This document shows positions 38,244-47,592 of a stretch of DNA of 64,000 nucleotides, piece by piece (position 1 is the stretch's first letter; the number at the start of each line of letters is the position of its first letter). The notes beneath the pieces are model-generated. The model worked only from the letters and a program-made list of their open reading frames with translations. It was not told the DNA's origin and ran no database searches. Source of the stretch: Planktotalea sp. (GTDB taxonomy: Bacteria > Pseudomonadota > Alphaproteobacteria > Rhodobacterales > Rhodobacteraceae); the NCBI RefSeq assembly GCF_018607995.1, contig NZ_JABBAL010000023.1, positions 310,001 through 374,000 of the forward strand. Direction: 5' to 3'. The position numbers were made by a program, and so were the translations under genes.

Positions 38244-38966
38244 ATGGGAAGAGTTGCACTCGTCACAGGCGGATCACGCGGCATCGGCGCGGCCATTTCG
38301 AAAAAACTACAGGCTGATGGTTTTACGGTCGCAGCCACATACGCCGGAAACGATGAAGCCGCAGCAGCTTTCACCGCTGAAACAGGCATCAAAACCTATA
38401 AGTGGAACGTCGCCAGCTATGAAGAAAGTGCCGCGGGCATTGCTCAGGTAACAGCAGACCTAGGCGCGATCGAAGTTGTTGTGGCAAACGCGGGCATCAC
38501 AAAAGACGCCCCTTTCCACAAAATGACTCCAGAGATGTGGAACCAAGTCATCGACACCAACCTAACAGGTGTGTTCAACACGGTTCACCCAATCTGGCCT
38601 TCCATGCGTGAGAACAAGTTTGGCCGCGTCATTGTGATTTCCTCGATCAACGGTCAAAAAGGTCAGTTCGCACAAGTTAACTATGCGGCAACGAAGGCTG
38701 GCGACTTGGGCATCGTGAAATCCCTTGCACAAGAAGGCGCGCGCGCAGGCATCACAGCCAACGCAATCTGCCCGGGCTATATCGCAACAGAAATGGTTAT
38801 GGCCGTTCCTGAGAAAGTCCGCGACAGCATCATCAGCCAGATCCCTGCAGGCCGCCTTGGTGAGCCAGAAGAAATTGCGCGTTGCGTCGCTTTCCTAGCG
38901 TCCGACGGCTCGGGTTTCATCAACGGCTCCACGATCTCCGCGAACGGTGCACAGTTCTTCGTCTAA
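38244..38966 (+). CDS. phaB: Acetoacetyl-CoA reductase
   Basis: NADPH-dependent reduction of acetoacetyl-CoA to (R)-3-hydroxybutyryl-CoA. 240 residues, SDR fold: TGGSRGIG (8-15), ANAG (81-84), S134, Y147 and K151. The AAQVNYAATKAG-like block (FAQVNYAATKAG) and GFTVAATYAGNDE fit the PhaB subgroup. GGAGAC is upstream of the ATG. The polymerase gene is not in the window. Confidence 0.95.
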   Translation: MGRVALVTGGSRGIGAAISKKLQADGFTVAATYAGNDEAAAAFTAETGIKTYKWNVASYEESAAGIAQVTADLGAIEVVVANAGITKDAPFHKMTPEMWNQVIDTNLTGVFNTVHPIWPSMRENKFGRVIVISSINGQKGQFAQVNYAATKAGDLGIVKSLAQEGARAGITANAICPGYIATEMVMAVPEKVRDSIISQIPAGRLGEPEEIARCVAFLASDGSGFINGSTISANGAQFFV

Positions 38967-38986
38967 GACGTTTACTGACCGACAAC

Positions 38987-39019
38987 AAAAAAAGCCCCGA
39001 ACATCGCGTCGGGGCTTTT
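38987..39019 (+). terminator. Rho-independent terminator after phaB
   Basis: GCCCCGA (38994-39000) pairs with TCGGGGC (39009-39015) around an 8-base loop, with A-rich sequence before and TTTT after. It may serve both phaB and the convergent gene at 39044-39502. Confidence 0.88.
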
Positions 39020-39043
39020 CCTTATTCAATTCTTAAAGACGCG

Positions 39044-39502
39044 TTAAATGTGCTCATCCTCAAGATGCAGCTTCATATCGATAAGGACCTGCTGGATCGC
39101 GACCGTCTCTTTCAACAAGCGCTTCGCTTCATTCATCGTTATCACCCCGTCTTCGATGGAGATATTGTACTCCGCCATCAGCATCGCAAAACGTTGGCTC
39201 AGGGCAGTAACGTCCTGATTGACGCCACCTTTGTCATCTGAATTCTTGCGGCGTTCATCAAAGGATAAGGAAATCCCTTTAAGCTCCGCCAAAGCCGCTG
39301 TGATATGCGGATAAAAGGCCGCTTCTTCCAAAGCCGCGAGTGCATCTACTGGCATAAAGCTATCCGAATGCTCTTCATTATCGGAATAATAACGCCCGAA
39401 CGTCGCCTTGGACTTACCTGTCAATTCGCACGCAGGTTCGATACCCACGTCCTTCACTAACGCTTCGGTATGCTTCTTAAGATAACTGCCTACACCGGCC
39501 AT
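39044..39502 (-). CDS. Conserved-looking hypothetical protein with HTH-like N terminus
   Basis: 152 residues, soluble and helical. The N-terminal half (GIEPACELTGKSKATFGRYY) reads like a helix-turn-helix, with a predicted recognition helix around SKATFGRYYSD. The C-terminal half (ETVAIQQVLIDMKLHLEDEH) looks like a coiled coil. No named family recognised. It is convergent with phaB. A small DNA-binding regulator is the most likely reading, not proven. Confidence 0.7.
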   Translation of the reverse strand: MAGVGSYLKKHTEALVKDVGIEPACELTGKSKATFGRYYSDNEEHSDSFMPVDALAALEEAAFYPHITAALAELKGISLSFDERRKNSDDKGGVNQDVTALSQRFAMLMAEYNISIEDGVITMNEAKRLLKETVAIQQVLIDMKLHLEDEHI

Positions 39503-39758
39503 ACGTCTACCCTCAAAGTCCCCAAGTGCATTTACGGGGAAGTTCCCAAAAACATTCCCGTTAATCCTTTCGCGGTAATGTGAGATTTGTAAACCATTCC
39601 GAAAATCTTCGGATCGTGTGAGTAGCTAATAACCCTTGTGTAGGGGCGTTTCGCTAGGGAAGGCGTTTTAGCACTCTTTCTGCCATGGTGCATCTCTAGC
39701 TCGGGTAAGAGTATCGGGCGTAACGATCAGATTTTTTGATTGTTACGCCCTTTTTTTT
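39503..39758 (+). ncRNA. Possible small RNA or long leader ending in a strong terminator
   Basis: The 316 bases between the HTH-like gene (- strand) and tdk hold no ORF of note on the + strand, yet 39716-39758 is a strong + strand terminator. Some + strand transcript must start between about 39520 and 39690. It is either a small RNA of up to about 200 bases or a tdk leader with attenuation. I recognise no known RNA family and no clear promoter boxes, so the 5' end is not placed. Confidence 0.4.
39716..39758 (+). terminator. Very strong Rho-independent terminator upstream of tdk
   Basis: GGGCGTAACGATCA (39716-39729) pairs with TGATTGTTACGCCC (39737-39750) over 14 positions with one wobble, loop GATTTTT, followed by eight T. 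It ends 60 bases before the tdk start and belongs to no annotated upstream gene on this strand. Confidence 0.92.
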
Positions 39759-39818
39759 GGCGCGTTCATCTTCATCTTCACCTTGCCAGCGCGCAAATTC
39801 ATCGCCAAAATCCTGAAC

Positions 39819-40397
39819 ATGGCAAAACTGTATTTCCACTATTCAACGATGAACGCGGGCAAATCTACTGTGCTGCTTCAGGCCGCGCACAATTACATCG
39901 AAAATGCGATGAAAGTGTATTTGCTCACCGCGCGTTTCGACAATCGTGCAGGGGATGGCCGAATCGCGAGCCGAATCGGCATCGGTAAAGAAGCGGATAC
40001 ATTTGATGTAGAAGATGATCTGTTTGCCAAGATCGAAGCACGCCTGAACGACAGCCCCTGCGCCTGCATCTTTGTCGATGAAGCACAATTTTTGACCGAA
40101 GATCACGTGTGGCAGCTCACCCGTGCTGTCGATGATCTAAAGGTCCCTATCATGTGCTACGGATTGCGCGTTGATTTCAGGGGGAAACTCTTCCCAGGTT
40201 CCGCAGCCCTGCTCGCGCTCAGCGATGAGATGCGCGAAGTACGTACGATTTGTCACTGCGGAAAGAAGGCGACGATGGTTATTCGTCAAGACGACACAGG
40301 CCGCGCCTTGACCGAAGGTGAGCAAGTGCAGATTGGCGGCAATGAGGTCTACGTCTCCCTTTGCCGCCGTCATTGGCGCGAAGCGACGGGCAGCTAG
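39819..40397 (+). CDS. tdk: Thymidine kinase
   Basis: Salvages thymidine to dTMP. 192 residues from the ATG at 39819 (MAKLYFHYSTMNAGKST, containing the P-loop). DFRGKLFPGSAALLALSD and the zinc-binding CHCGKKA with the later CRRHW are typical of the bacterial type II enzyme. CIFVDEAQFL supplies the catalytic glutamate. The 12 residues upstream in frame are not needed. It overlaps the convergent dehydrogenase gene by 4 bases at the 3' ends. Confidence 0.96.
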   Translation: MAKLYFHYSTMNAGKSTVLLQAAHNYIENAMKVYLLTARFDNRAGDGRIASRIGIGKEADTFDVEDDLFAKIEARLNDSPCACIFVDEAQFLTEDHVWQLTRAVDDLKVPIMCYGLRVDFRGKLFPGSAALLALSDEMREVRTICHCGKKATMVIRQDDTGRALTEGEQVQIGGNEVYVSLCRRHWREATGS

Positions 40398-41341
40398 ACC
40401 GGATTTGGCAGCGCCTCGCCTTTTGCAAAAGCCACCGCGTTCTCCACCGCCATCAGCCCCATACTTGTGCGTACTTCTAGTGTCGCGGTTCCAAGATGCG
40501 GCAGTAGTGTGACGTTTTCCATAGCTTTCAAAGCATCCGGAACTTCGGGTTCAAATTCGTACACGTCCAGCCCTGCACCCGCAATGTCGCCTGCCTGCAA
40601 AGCTGCGATCAAAGCGACCTCTTCCACCACTTCCCCACGCGCGATGTTGATCAAATGCGCATGCGATTGCATCGCATTCAAGATCTCCGCATTAATCAAA
40701 TGAGCAGTCGAGCCACCCGGCACGGCCACCACAAGAACATCGACCTGCGCAGCCAATGCAACAAGTGTTTCCACCTGTGTCGCCGCGAAATCCATCACTT
40801 TGCGCGACCGATTGAAGTAGCTCACCGTCATCCCAAAACCGAAATGACAGCGCCGCGCGATAGCTTGGCCAATGCGCCCCATCCCAACTATACCCACATG
40901 TTTGCCGCTCAAATGCAGCCCAAGCATTTGGGTCGGGTGCCATCCTTCCCAAGCATTTGCGCGCACCGTGCGTTCGCCTTCGCCCGCACGCCGTGCGCTC
41001 ATCAGCATCAAAGTCATCGCAATATCAGCGGTCGCATCCGTTACGGCACCCGGCGTATTGGTCACCTCGATCCCAGCGGAGCGCGCCGCATCCGTATCGA
41101 TATGATTGAAGCCCACACCGAAATTCGCCAACATTTTGGCCCGTGCTTCAGGTACATCCGCAAAAATATCAGCCGAATACATGTCACCCAAGGTCGGCAA
41201 AACGACATCGTAGTCCCGCAAGGAAGCACGCAACTCATCTGCATTCATTACAGCTGTGTTGTCGCGCAAGTCCACATCAAAAACCTTTCGCGCAGCATCG
41301 ACAGCCGGTGCGGGCAAAGGCCGCGTGATCAACAATTTCAT
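40394..41341 (-). CDS. D-2-hydroxyacid dehydrogenase (second copy)
   Basis: 315 residues from the ATG at 41341, which shares one base with the csaA-like stop (TGATG). GIVGMGRIGQAIARR, INIARGEVVEE and AGLDVYEFEPEVP plus LLPHLGTAT are the expected motifs, with SYFNRSRK after the second strand favouring NADPH. It is clearly related to the gene at 29089-30075, with which it shares the DTADMTM/DATADIAMT and NTPGV/NTPGA segments. Last gene of the proC-csaA-dehydrogenase run. Confidence 0.92.
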   Translation of the reverse strand: MKLLITRPLPAPAVDAARKVFDVDLRDNTAVMNADELRASLRDYDVVLPTLGDMYSADIFADVPEARAKMLANFGVGFNHIDTDAARSAGIEVTNTPGAVTDATADIAMTLMLMSARRAGEGERTVRANAWEGWHPTQMLGLHLSGKHVGIVGMGRIGQAIARRCHFGFGMTVSYFNRSRKVMDFAATQVETLVALAAQVDVLVVAVPGGSTAHLINAEILNAMQSHAHLINIARGEVVEEVALIAALQAGDIAGAGLDVYEFEPEVPDALKAMENVTLLPHLGTATLEVRTSMGLMAVENAVAFAKGEALPNPV

Positions 41342-41679
41342 CAAAACAATCTCACTCCCATCGGCACATCATGATCCGGTGCAATTAGCACCACTTCACC
41401 GTTGGCGTCCGGCACGCCAAGCACCAAGACTTCGCTCATAAACTTACCAATCTGACGCGGTGGAAAATTCACCACAGCCATAACCTGTCGTCCGATCAAG
41501 CCCTCTGGGCTATAATGTGTCGTCACCTGAGCCGAACTTTTCTTCACACCCAAATCACCCCCGAAATCCACCTGCATCTTGATTGCCGGTTTGCGCGCTT
41601 CGGGGTAAGGTTCTGCATGGATAACGCGGCCCACGCGAATATCGACCTGCATGAAATCGTCGAAACTTATCTCAGCCAT
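41341..41679 (-). CDS. csaA: tRNA-binding domain protein, CsaA-like
   Basis: 112 residues consisting of one OB-fold tRNA-binding domain of the EMAPII/CsaA type: FMQVDIRVGRVIHAEPYPEA, KMQVDFGGDLGVKKSSAQVT and the C-terminal SEVLVLGVPDANGEVVLIAP. CsaA has been described as a dimeric protein with export-chaperone activity. It overlaps proC by 8 bases and the dehydrogenase by 1. Confidence 0.9.
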   Translation of the reverse strand: MAEISFDDFMQVDIRVGRVIHAEPYPEARKPAIKMQVDFGGDLGVKKSSAQVTTHYSPEGLIGRQVMAVVNFPPRQIGKFMSEVLVLGVPDANGEVVLIAPDHDVPMGVRLF

Positions 41680-42484
41680 TACCCAATTCCTTCGAGCGAT
41701 CGGTCGCCGCTTTCACGGTCGCCGCGATCAAAGGCATCAACGCTTGAGACCCCATCAACACCTCTAGCCCTGCTTGCGTCGTACCATTAGGCGAGGTCAC
41801 GTTGATGCGCAGTTGCTCTGGGGCTTCATCGGCGACTTGCGCCAACACCCCTGCACCCGCAACCGTCGCTTTCGCCAGTTGCATCGACAAATCTGCGGGC
41901 AATCCTTGCGCCACTCCCGCTGCTGCCAGCGCGTCGATCATGTAAAACACATAGGCCGGGCCAGAGCCGGAGACACCTGTGACTGCATCCATTTGAGACT
42001 CGCTTTCAAGGCGCACAACTTGTCCCACAGCGCTTAACAAAGCTTCAGCCAAATCCAAATCCGCACTGGATGAATTGCCATTGCCGATGATTGCCGTGAT
42101 CCCCTTGGCCACGGCTGCAGGTGTGTTGGGCATGGCGCGCACTATGCTCGCATCATTGCCCAGCGCTGCTTCATAAGCTGCAATCGAAACCCCCGCCGCG
42201 ACGGACAAGAACACGACCCCTGCATTCGGCAAGGCTGCCAACGCGGGCAAGGCTTCGCCCATCATCTGCGGCTTGACAGCGATCAGCACAACGGCCGGAG
42301 CTTCGGGAAACCCCTCATTAATATGGACACCCGTGCCAATCAGCCACTCTGACGGATACGGATCTTGCACCCAAACCGATCCTGCAGGCACACCACGCGC
42401 CAGCCATCCCGCCAACATGGCGGAGCCCATTTTGCCACAACCCAGCAAAACCATGCCGCGTGCGTTTACTGTCTCTAGTGTCAT
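41672..42484 (-). CDS. proC: Pyrroline-5-carboxylate reductase
   Basis: Last step of proline synthesis. 270 residues: VLLGCGKMGSAMLAGWLARG is the NAD(P)-binding start, ALLSAVGQVVRLESESQMDAVTGVSGSGPAYVF is the family block, and TSPNGTTQAGLEVL lies near the C terminus. The ATG at 42484 follows a GGGG stretch. It overlaps the csaA-like gene by 8 bases. Confidence 0.95.
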   Translation of the reverse strand: MTLETVNARGMVLLGCGKMGSAMLAGWLARGVPAGSVWVQDPYPSEWLIGTGVHINEGFPEAPAVVLIAVKPQMMGEALPALAALPNAGVVFLSVAAGVSIAAYEAALGNDASIVRAMPNTPAAVAKGITAIIGNGNSSSADLDLAEALLSAVGQVVRLESESQMDAVTGVSGSGPAYVFYMIDALAAAGVAQGLPADLSMQLAKATVAGAGVLAQVADEAPEQLRINVTSPNGTTQAGLEVLMGSQALMPLIAATVKAATDRSKELGNG

Positions 42485-42517
42485 GTGATCCCCCGAAACT
42501 ACCTTTAGGGGAAAGTG

Positions 42518-43018
42518 TTACGCGCGCCCGTAGGCCTCCGCAATGGCGACTTCGAGCGCGTCTTTCACGCTGCGATCCCCCCACACAACCAATTGCAACG
42601 CTGGATAATAACGTTCCGCACTAGTCACCGCCGCGCTGATCATCGTGTCAATCTGATCCGGTCCCGCCACCTGACCGCCTGCCAAAACCAAACCATAGCG
42701 GTAGACCATCAACTGCTGATCTTCCCAATATGTATAAGCCCCCGCCCAGCAGCGATCATTGATCGCGTTCAACGCTTCATAAAGCTTCGGCAGCATTGCT
42801 TTGGGTGGCTCCATCTCAAACGTGCAGATCATACGTAGGGTTTCATCATAGGCGGACCACGCCAGCGTGATCGAATAGTTTCGCCACTGACCTTCCACCG
42901 ACATCGCGATTTGATCATCGTGAATGCGGTCAAATTCCCATGCGTGATGCTCTGCAAGATGCTCCACCAGATCAATCGGGTGAATGTCGTCTTCGATATT
43001 GTGTTCGAGATTAGCCAT
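42518..43018 (-). CDS. YbjN domain-containing protein
   Basis: 166 residues, acidic and soluble, with WRNYSITLAWSAYDETLRMI, TFEMEPPKAMLPKLYEALNAINDR and YWEDQQLMVYRYGLVLAGGQ, a layout shared with YbjN-type, type III-chaperone-like proteins of Rhodobacterales. Function unknown; E. coli YbjN affects stress response and motility. It lies 33 bases upstream of proC on the same strand, so co-transcription is possible. Confidence 0.85.
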   Translation of the reverse strand: MANLEHNIEDDIHPIDLVEHLAEHHAWEFDRIHDDQIAMSVEGQWRNYSITLAWSAYDETLRMICTFEMEPPKAMLPKLYEALNAINDRCWAGAYTYWEDQQLMVYRYGLVLAGGQVAGPDQIDTMISAAVTSAERYYPALQLVVWGDRSVKDALEVAIAEAYGRA

Positions 43019-43207
43019 GCTACGCCCCTAAATCTGGTCTGCACCAATGCATCTTGTGAAAGCTTGGTCTGTTCCTACCACATATCGTGAGGGTGTTGCA
43101 TCAACCTGTAAAGCTATAACTTGGGGATAACCTCAATAAGCTGTGGACAAAAAAAGACCCGCCACAAAATGCAGCAGGTCGTTCATGAGCTGTAGTGCTA
43201 GAAACGC

Positions 43208-43453
43208 CTACTTAGAGGCAGCGTCCATTGCATCCAAGCGCGCCTTAAGCGCATCGTTCTCTTCGCGTGCCTTTTGCGCCATCGCACGCACCGCATCAAA
43301 TTCTTCGCGTGTCACAAAATCACGATCCGCCAACCAGCGATCCATCAAGGATTTCATCGCGGTCTCTGCTTCGGTCTTTGCACCCTGCGCCACGCCCATT
43401 GCGTTGGTCATAAGTTGCGAAATATCGTCCAGAACTTTGTTTCGAGTTTGCAT
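43208..43453 (-). CDS. ubiK: UbiK family accessory factor
   Basis: 81 residues from the ATG at 43453, which has GGAGGC just upstream; the ATG at 43465 lacks such a site. NKVLDDISQLMTNAMGVAQG is the amphipathic N-terminal helix, followed by a coiled coil (FVTREEFDAVRAMAQKAREE). UbiK (formerly YqiC/BMFP) supports ubiquinone synthesis and binds membranes. Divergent from lgt, 95 bases away. Confidence 0.9.
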   Translation of the reverse strand: MQTRNKVLDDISQLMTNAMGVAQGAKTEAETAMKSLMDRWLADRDFVTREEFDAVRAMAQKAREENDALKARLDAMDAASK

Positions 43454-43548
43454 ATTTGCCTCCATCGCGCCATTTGACCTTTATATGGGCTTGAAAGCAG
43501 CAGGCCACAAGGCGTCAACTCGGCGCATCCACGCAAGAGGCAAACACC

Positions 43549-44430
43549 ATGCGCGCAGCGATCCAGTTTCCGCCGATCTCACCAGAGATCTTTTCGATCG
43601 AGCTGTTCGGCTTTGATTTTGCGCTGCGTTGGTACGCGATGGCCTATATTATTGGTATTCTCATCGGCTGGCGCTTGGCTCTGATGGCCGTCAAAGCCGC
43701 AAGGCTTTGGCCCGACAACACATCTCCCTTGACGCCTGCGCAGGTCGAAGACTTGCTGACCTCAGTCATTCTAGGCGTCATAGTGGGTGGCCGTGTTGGC
43801 TATGTGGTATTCTATCAGCCCGCTTATTATCTCGCTCATCCGCTCGAAGGGTTGATGATCTGGCAAGGTGGCATGTCTTTCCACGGCGGTCTACTGGGTG
43901 TGATCGCTGCGGGTCTGTATTTCTGCGCGCGCACAGGCATTTCCAAATTACACACAGCAGACATGATGGCACTGGCCGTCACCCCGGCGCTTTTCCTTGG
44001 CCGCGTGTCTAATTTCATCAATTCAGAGCTTTGGGGCAGACCAACAGATCTACCTTGGGGCGTTATCTTCCCAGATCGCGCCGCCCAAGCCTGTGGTCCT
44101 GTCATCGACATCTGCGCACGCCATCCTTCACAACTTTACGAAGCTATCCTAGAGGGCCTTCTGTTAGGTACCTTCATCCTTTGGCTCGTCTGGCGGCGCG
44201 ATGCGCTAAAGAAACCGGGCATCATCATGGGCACCTTTTTTGCGGGCTACGGCATTGGGCGTTTCCTTGTTGAATTCGTGCGCCAACCGGATGCACAATT
44301 CATCACCCTTGAAAACCCGCTGGGCCTTGTGCTGCAAACGGGCGGCTACGGCTTTACCATGGGCCAACTCTTGTCGATCCCAATGATCCTGATCGGGATC
44401 TGGTTTATTCTACGCGCCCGCAAAGCATGA
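43549..44430 (+). CDS. lgt: Prolipoprotein diacylglyceryl transferase
   Basis: Inner-membrane enzyme that attaches diacylglycerol to the lipobox cysteine. 293 residues with about seven helices. Conserved blocks are [31 protein letters not shown], the signature region [30 protein letters not shown] and [14 protein letters not shown]. It overlaps the MidA-like gene by 4 bases, starting the lgt-midA-pgeF operon. Confidence 0.96.
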   Translation: MRAAIQFPPISPEIFSIELFGFDFALRWYAMAYIIGILIGWRLALMAVKAARLWPDNTSPLTPAQVEDLLTSVILGVIVGGRVGYVVFYQPAYYLAHPLEGLMIWQGGMSFHGGLLGVIAAGLYFCARTGISKLHTADMMALAVTPALFLGRVSNFINSELWGRPTDLPWGVIFPDRAAQACGPVIDICARHPSQLYEAILEGLLLGTFILWLVWRRDALKKPGIIMGTFFAGYGIGRFLVEFVRQPDAQFITLENPLGLVLQTGGYGFTMGQLLSIPMILIGIWFILRARKA

Positions 44431-45491
44431 CCCCACTAGAGCAGATACTTAAGAGCCAAATCGCCACGCAAGGACCGATGAGCGTGGCGGAGTATATGAG
44501 CACATGCTTGCTCCATCCCGAGCACGGCTATTACAGCACGCGCGATCCTTTTGGCACAGGCGGTGATTTCATCACAGCGCCGGAGATCAGCCAGATGTTT
44601 GGCGAATTGATCGGCCTCACGCTTGCTCAAGTCTGGATGGATCAGGGCCAACCCGCACGAATCGCTTTGGCAGAACTCGGACCCGGGCGCGGCACCTTGA
44701 TGGCCGATATATTGCGCACGGCCAAGGCAGTGCCCAGTTTCGAGCAAGCCTGCGAGATACATCTTATTGAGGCCTCCCCAAAACTACGCGAGGTTCAGGC
44801 AGCAACTTTGTCAGCGCATACCTCAATCTGGCACGACCATGTTGACCAGCTCCCCAGCGATCTTCCGCTATACGCAATTGCGAATGAGTTCTTCGACGCA
44901 CTCCCAATTCGCCAGATGGTCCGCGACGGTGAGGGATGGCGCGAACGCCAAATTGGCCTTGACAATGACGCGCTCGCCTTTGGGCTAAGCGCGCCTGCCC
45001 CGCTCACCGCTTTGGATCATCGCTTGAACGATACGAAAGACGGCGATCTCGTTGAACTCTGCGCTCAAGCCCCGCTAATCATGCGAGCCCTCGCGGAGCG
45101 GATAGAGACAAATGGTGGCACAGCGCTGGTCTTCGACTACGGCGATTGGCGCTCGCTTGGGGACACTTTGCAAGCGGTCCACGCTCATGAAAAAGTACCC
45201 GCCTTGCACAAACCTGGGCAAAGCGATCTGACCTCCCATGTCGACTTTGAAGTGTTGATCACCGATATGCCTTGCACGCATTCCCGCCTAACACCGCAAG
45301 GCGTCTTTCTGGAACGTCTTGGCATCACAGATCGTGCGCAAGCCTTGGCGAAATCCTTAGGCGGCACAGCCTTGGAGCACCACATCGCCGCGCATCGCCG
45401 CTTGACCCATCCCGATGAAATGGGAACGATATTCAAAGCCCTCGCGTTCTTTCCAAAAGGCACACATCCACCCGCAGGATATGAAGTATGA
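44427..45491 (+). CDS. MidA/NDUFAF7 family SAM-dependent methyltransferase
   Basis: 354 residues. [38 protein letters not shown] and [14 protein letters not shown] are diagnostic for this family. The mitochondrial member NDUFAF7 methylates an arginine of complex I; the bacterial role is less clear. [11 protein letters not shown] and VFDYG are further blocks. It overlaps lgt and pgeF by 4 bases each. Confidence 0.93.
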   Translation: MTPLEQILKSQIATQGPMSVAEYMSTCLLHPEHGYYSTRDPFGTGGDFITAPEISQMFGELIGLTLAQVWMDQGQPARIALAELGPGRGTLMADILRTAKAVPSFEQACEIHLIEASPKLREVQAATLSAHTSIWHDHVDQLPSDLPLYAIANEFFDALPIRQMVRDGEGWRERQIGLDNDALAFGLSAPAPLTALDHRLNDTKDGDLVELCAQAPLIMRALAERIETNGGTALVFDYGDWRSLGDTLQAVHAHEKVPALHKPGQSDLTSHVDFEVLITDMPCTHSRLTPQGVFLERLGITDRAQALAKSLGGTALEHHIAAHRRLTHPDEMGTIFKALAFFPKGTHPPAGYEV

Positions 45492-46243
45492 CTATTGAGA
45501 ACCTCAAAGCTGACATTCTTAGCCATGTGCAGCATGGATTTTTCACACGCAAAGGTGGTGTATCAAGCGGGATCTATGAGGGTTTGAATTGCGGTGTCGG
45601 CTCCAATGATGATGAGCAGGCTGTTGTCAGCAATCGTGCTCGTGTCGCCGAAACAATGGGGGTACAGCCGCTCGCACTTGTGGGCGTGCACCAATATCAC
45701 AGCGCCGATGTCGCCGTCATTGACGCGCCAACGACCGAGCGCCCGAAAGCCGATGCGATGGTAACCAATCAAAAAGGCATCGCACTGGGTATCCTCACCG
45801 CGGATTGTCAACCGGTACTATTTTTGGACCCAGTGGCCAGCATCATCGGCGCAGCACATGCAGGTTGGAAAGGCGCGCTTGGAGGGGTTCTCTCCAACAC
45901 GGTCGCCGCTATGGAAAAGCTCGGGGCCAAACGCGACAACATCTCAGCCGCAATCGGGCCCTGCATTTCACAAGCCGCTTATGAAGTCGGTCCAGAGTTC
46001 TTTGAAGACTTCATCGCGCAAGATCACAGTTTTTCGCGCTTCTTTGCAAATGGCCAAGAGGATCGCATGCAATTCGACCTTCCCAGCTTTGGCCTGCACA
46101 TGCTGCGCGAAGCGGGTGTTGGCTCTGCGGAATGGATCGGACACTGCACATACCAAGATGCAGCGCGCTTTTACTCGTACCGTCGCACGACGCATCATAA
46201 AGAAGCAGACTACGGGCGCCTGATCTCCTGTATCCGTTTGTGA
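45488..46243 (+). CDS. pgeF: Peptidoglycan editing factor PgeF (laccase-domain protein)
   Basis: 251 residues. HGFFTRKGGVSSGIYEGLN, GILTADCQPVLF, AAHAGWKGALGGV and IGPCISQAAYEV carry the cysteine and histidines of the active site. E. coli YfiH/PgeF removes wrongly incorporated amino acids from peptidoglycan precursors; older annotations call it a polyphenol oxidase. Third gene of the operon, overlapping the MidA-like gene by 4 bases. Confidence 0.93.
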   Translation: MTIENLKADILSHVQHGFFTRKGGVSSGIYEGLNCGVGSNDDEQAVVSNRARVAETMGVQPLALVGVHQYHSADVAVIDAPTTERPKADAMVTNQKGIALGILTADCQPVLFLDPVASIIGAAHAGWKGALGGVLSNTVAAMEKLGAKRDNISAAIGPCISQAAYEVGPEFFEDFIAQDHSFSRFFANGQEDRMQFDLPSFGLHMLREAGVGSAEWIGHCTYQDAARFYSYRRTTHHKEADYGRLISCIRL

Positions 46244-46367
46244 ACAATCATGGGGTTTCCCCGCTATTAACCCAAATCGACCCAAAGCCCGCCACTTTGC
46301 CGCCCCAATCGGGCGGCATCACTGTTCCTGAGACGTAAACAAAAACAAGTATCAGGCAGTATTCGAT

Positions 46368-46511
46368 ATGAAACCCAAGGCACGCTTTATTGCATCGGTT
46401 GTGAAAACAACAAAATCTGACATCCCGGCACTCCCTTTTGAGCGCGGTGCACGTCGTGCAGCGTTCATTGCTAAGCGCGCAGGTGAGAAAACGGATCGCA
46501 AATCAGCCTAA
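46368..46511 (+). CDS. Small basic protein (47 aa)
   Basis: A 47-codon ORF starting MKPKARFIASVVKTTKSDIP and ending with a basic tail (KRAGEKTDRKSA). The central FERGARRAAFIAKRAG is a pattern I recall from short hypothetical proteins in other Rhodobacterales; that is memory, not a search. The product is very basic and would suit binding to nucleic acid or ribosome. It lies 124 bases after pgeF, and no clear ribosome-binding site is visible. Confidence 0.55.
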   Translation: MKPKARFIASVVKTTKSDIPALPFERGARRAAFIAKRAGEKTDRKSA

Positions 46512-46796
46512 CCTAAATTCCAAGGTATCCCTTTGAGGCCGATAACAGCGCTGTGATTCGGCCCTGTTGGTGTGTAACGAGCCCGCTTCTGGGCAACATT
46601 GTGGCAGCTTTGCCTTTTTCTGGCGAAACAGTCAGCGCGTAACAAGTAAGATTGGTGTAGAAAAATGACAAAATTAACCCAAGTCTTGACAGACGCTCTC
46701 AGGGCATGACATCCAAAATTCAGATTTAACGACTTGTCCGGTCGTCGTTGTCGGTGGGGGCCGACGCGGTTGTGACATACCTCGATTGGTATTTTC
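46512..46796. other. 285-base intergenic region with a hairpin
   Basis: No ORF. GGCCGA...TCGGCC (about 46537-46563), enclosing AACAGCGCTGT, can fold just after the small-protein gene; no T run follows. A TTGACA hexamer at 46686-46691 could be the -35 box of the Hint-domain gene, but the -10 position (about 46709) is poor. Confidence 0.4.
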
Positions 46797-47591
46797 ATGG
46801 CTAACCAGCTCTCTCCCGCTTTGCGGTCCGAAAACACATATTCCCTTCCGGTCAAAACGGATCTGATTGCTCCTTCCCAAGAGCGGTCTCAGCGCACCCA
46901 GCCTCTCATGCGCAAATTTGAGATCGCAACGCCCCGTCCTTGTGGCAACGCGCGCACCTCTCATTACCTTGCGCCCGCTACTGGTCTGTTTGAAGCAACT
47001 TGTTCGGCCTTTGCACGTGGGGCCTTGATCTCCACACCAATGGGGCCTGTTGCCATCGAAGACCTTTATCCCGGCGATCTAGTGGATACGGTCGATGGCG
47101 ATCCGATGCCTGTCACTTGGATCGGCTCCACTAGTTTTGTGCCAGCCCAAGCCCTTCCAACCTCCTCTCTCAAAGGCCTTATTCGCTTGGTTGCGGATGG
47201 CTATTCTTAATCCGGCGCGCTTGGTGATCTACTTTTGGGTCAGAACGCGCGTTTGCTGCAAAGCTCACCTGCGCTGAAAGAAAAGATAGGGGTCGGCGCT
47301 GTTTTGACACCTGTACGCGATCTGGAAGACGGTTTCTCCGCCTTCTTGCTCTCACCCCCAAGCCCTGTGCGCTTGTTCCATATTCGCACCGCAAAACACG
47401 CGGCGGTCTATGCTAATGGACGCGCGGTTGCGACATATCATCCCGGCAAAGGTGTCGAGGACTTGCTAGGCGACAACATGCGCTCGCTCTTTCTGTCGCT
47501 CTTTCCAGACATTGCTAGATTCGAAGATTTCGGCGCGTTGGCTTACCCGCGCATGTCAAAAGACACGCTCGAAAGTCTGACGCGCAATTAG
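46797..47591 (+). pseudogene. Hint (hedgehog/intein-type) domain protein interrupted by TAA
   Basis: From the ATG at 46797 the frame reads into the Hint domain: ATCSAFARGALISTPMGPVA, EDLYPGDLVDTVDGDPMPVT and WIGSTSFVP. It meets TAA at 47208-47210, then goes on in the same frame with SGALGDLLLGQNARLLQSSP and ends at 47591. Total 264 codons. Proteins with this domain abound in Rhodobacterales, usually secreted, and the block GALGDLLLGQNARLL normally continues such a domain directly. One nonsense codon splits it. If the stop is real only the first 137 residues are made. Confidence 0.85.
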
Positions 47592-47592
47592 A

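Noticed and set aside
19531..47210. Recoding of TAG (pyrrolysine or suppressor) as an explanation for the split genes
   Set aside because: The in-frame stops are TAG twice, TAA once and TGA once, and the other lesions are frameshifts, so one recoding system cannot explain them. Not fully excluded for the two TAG sites.
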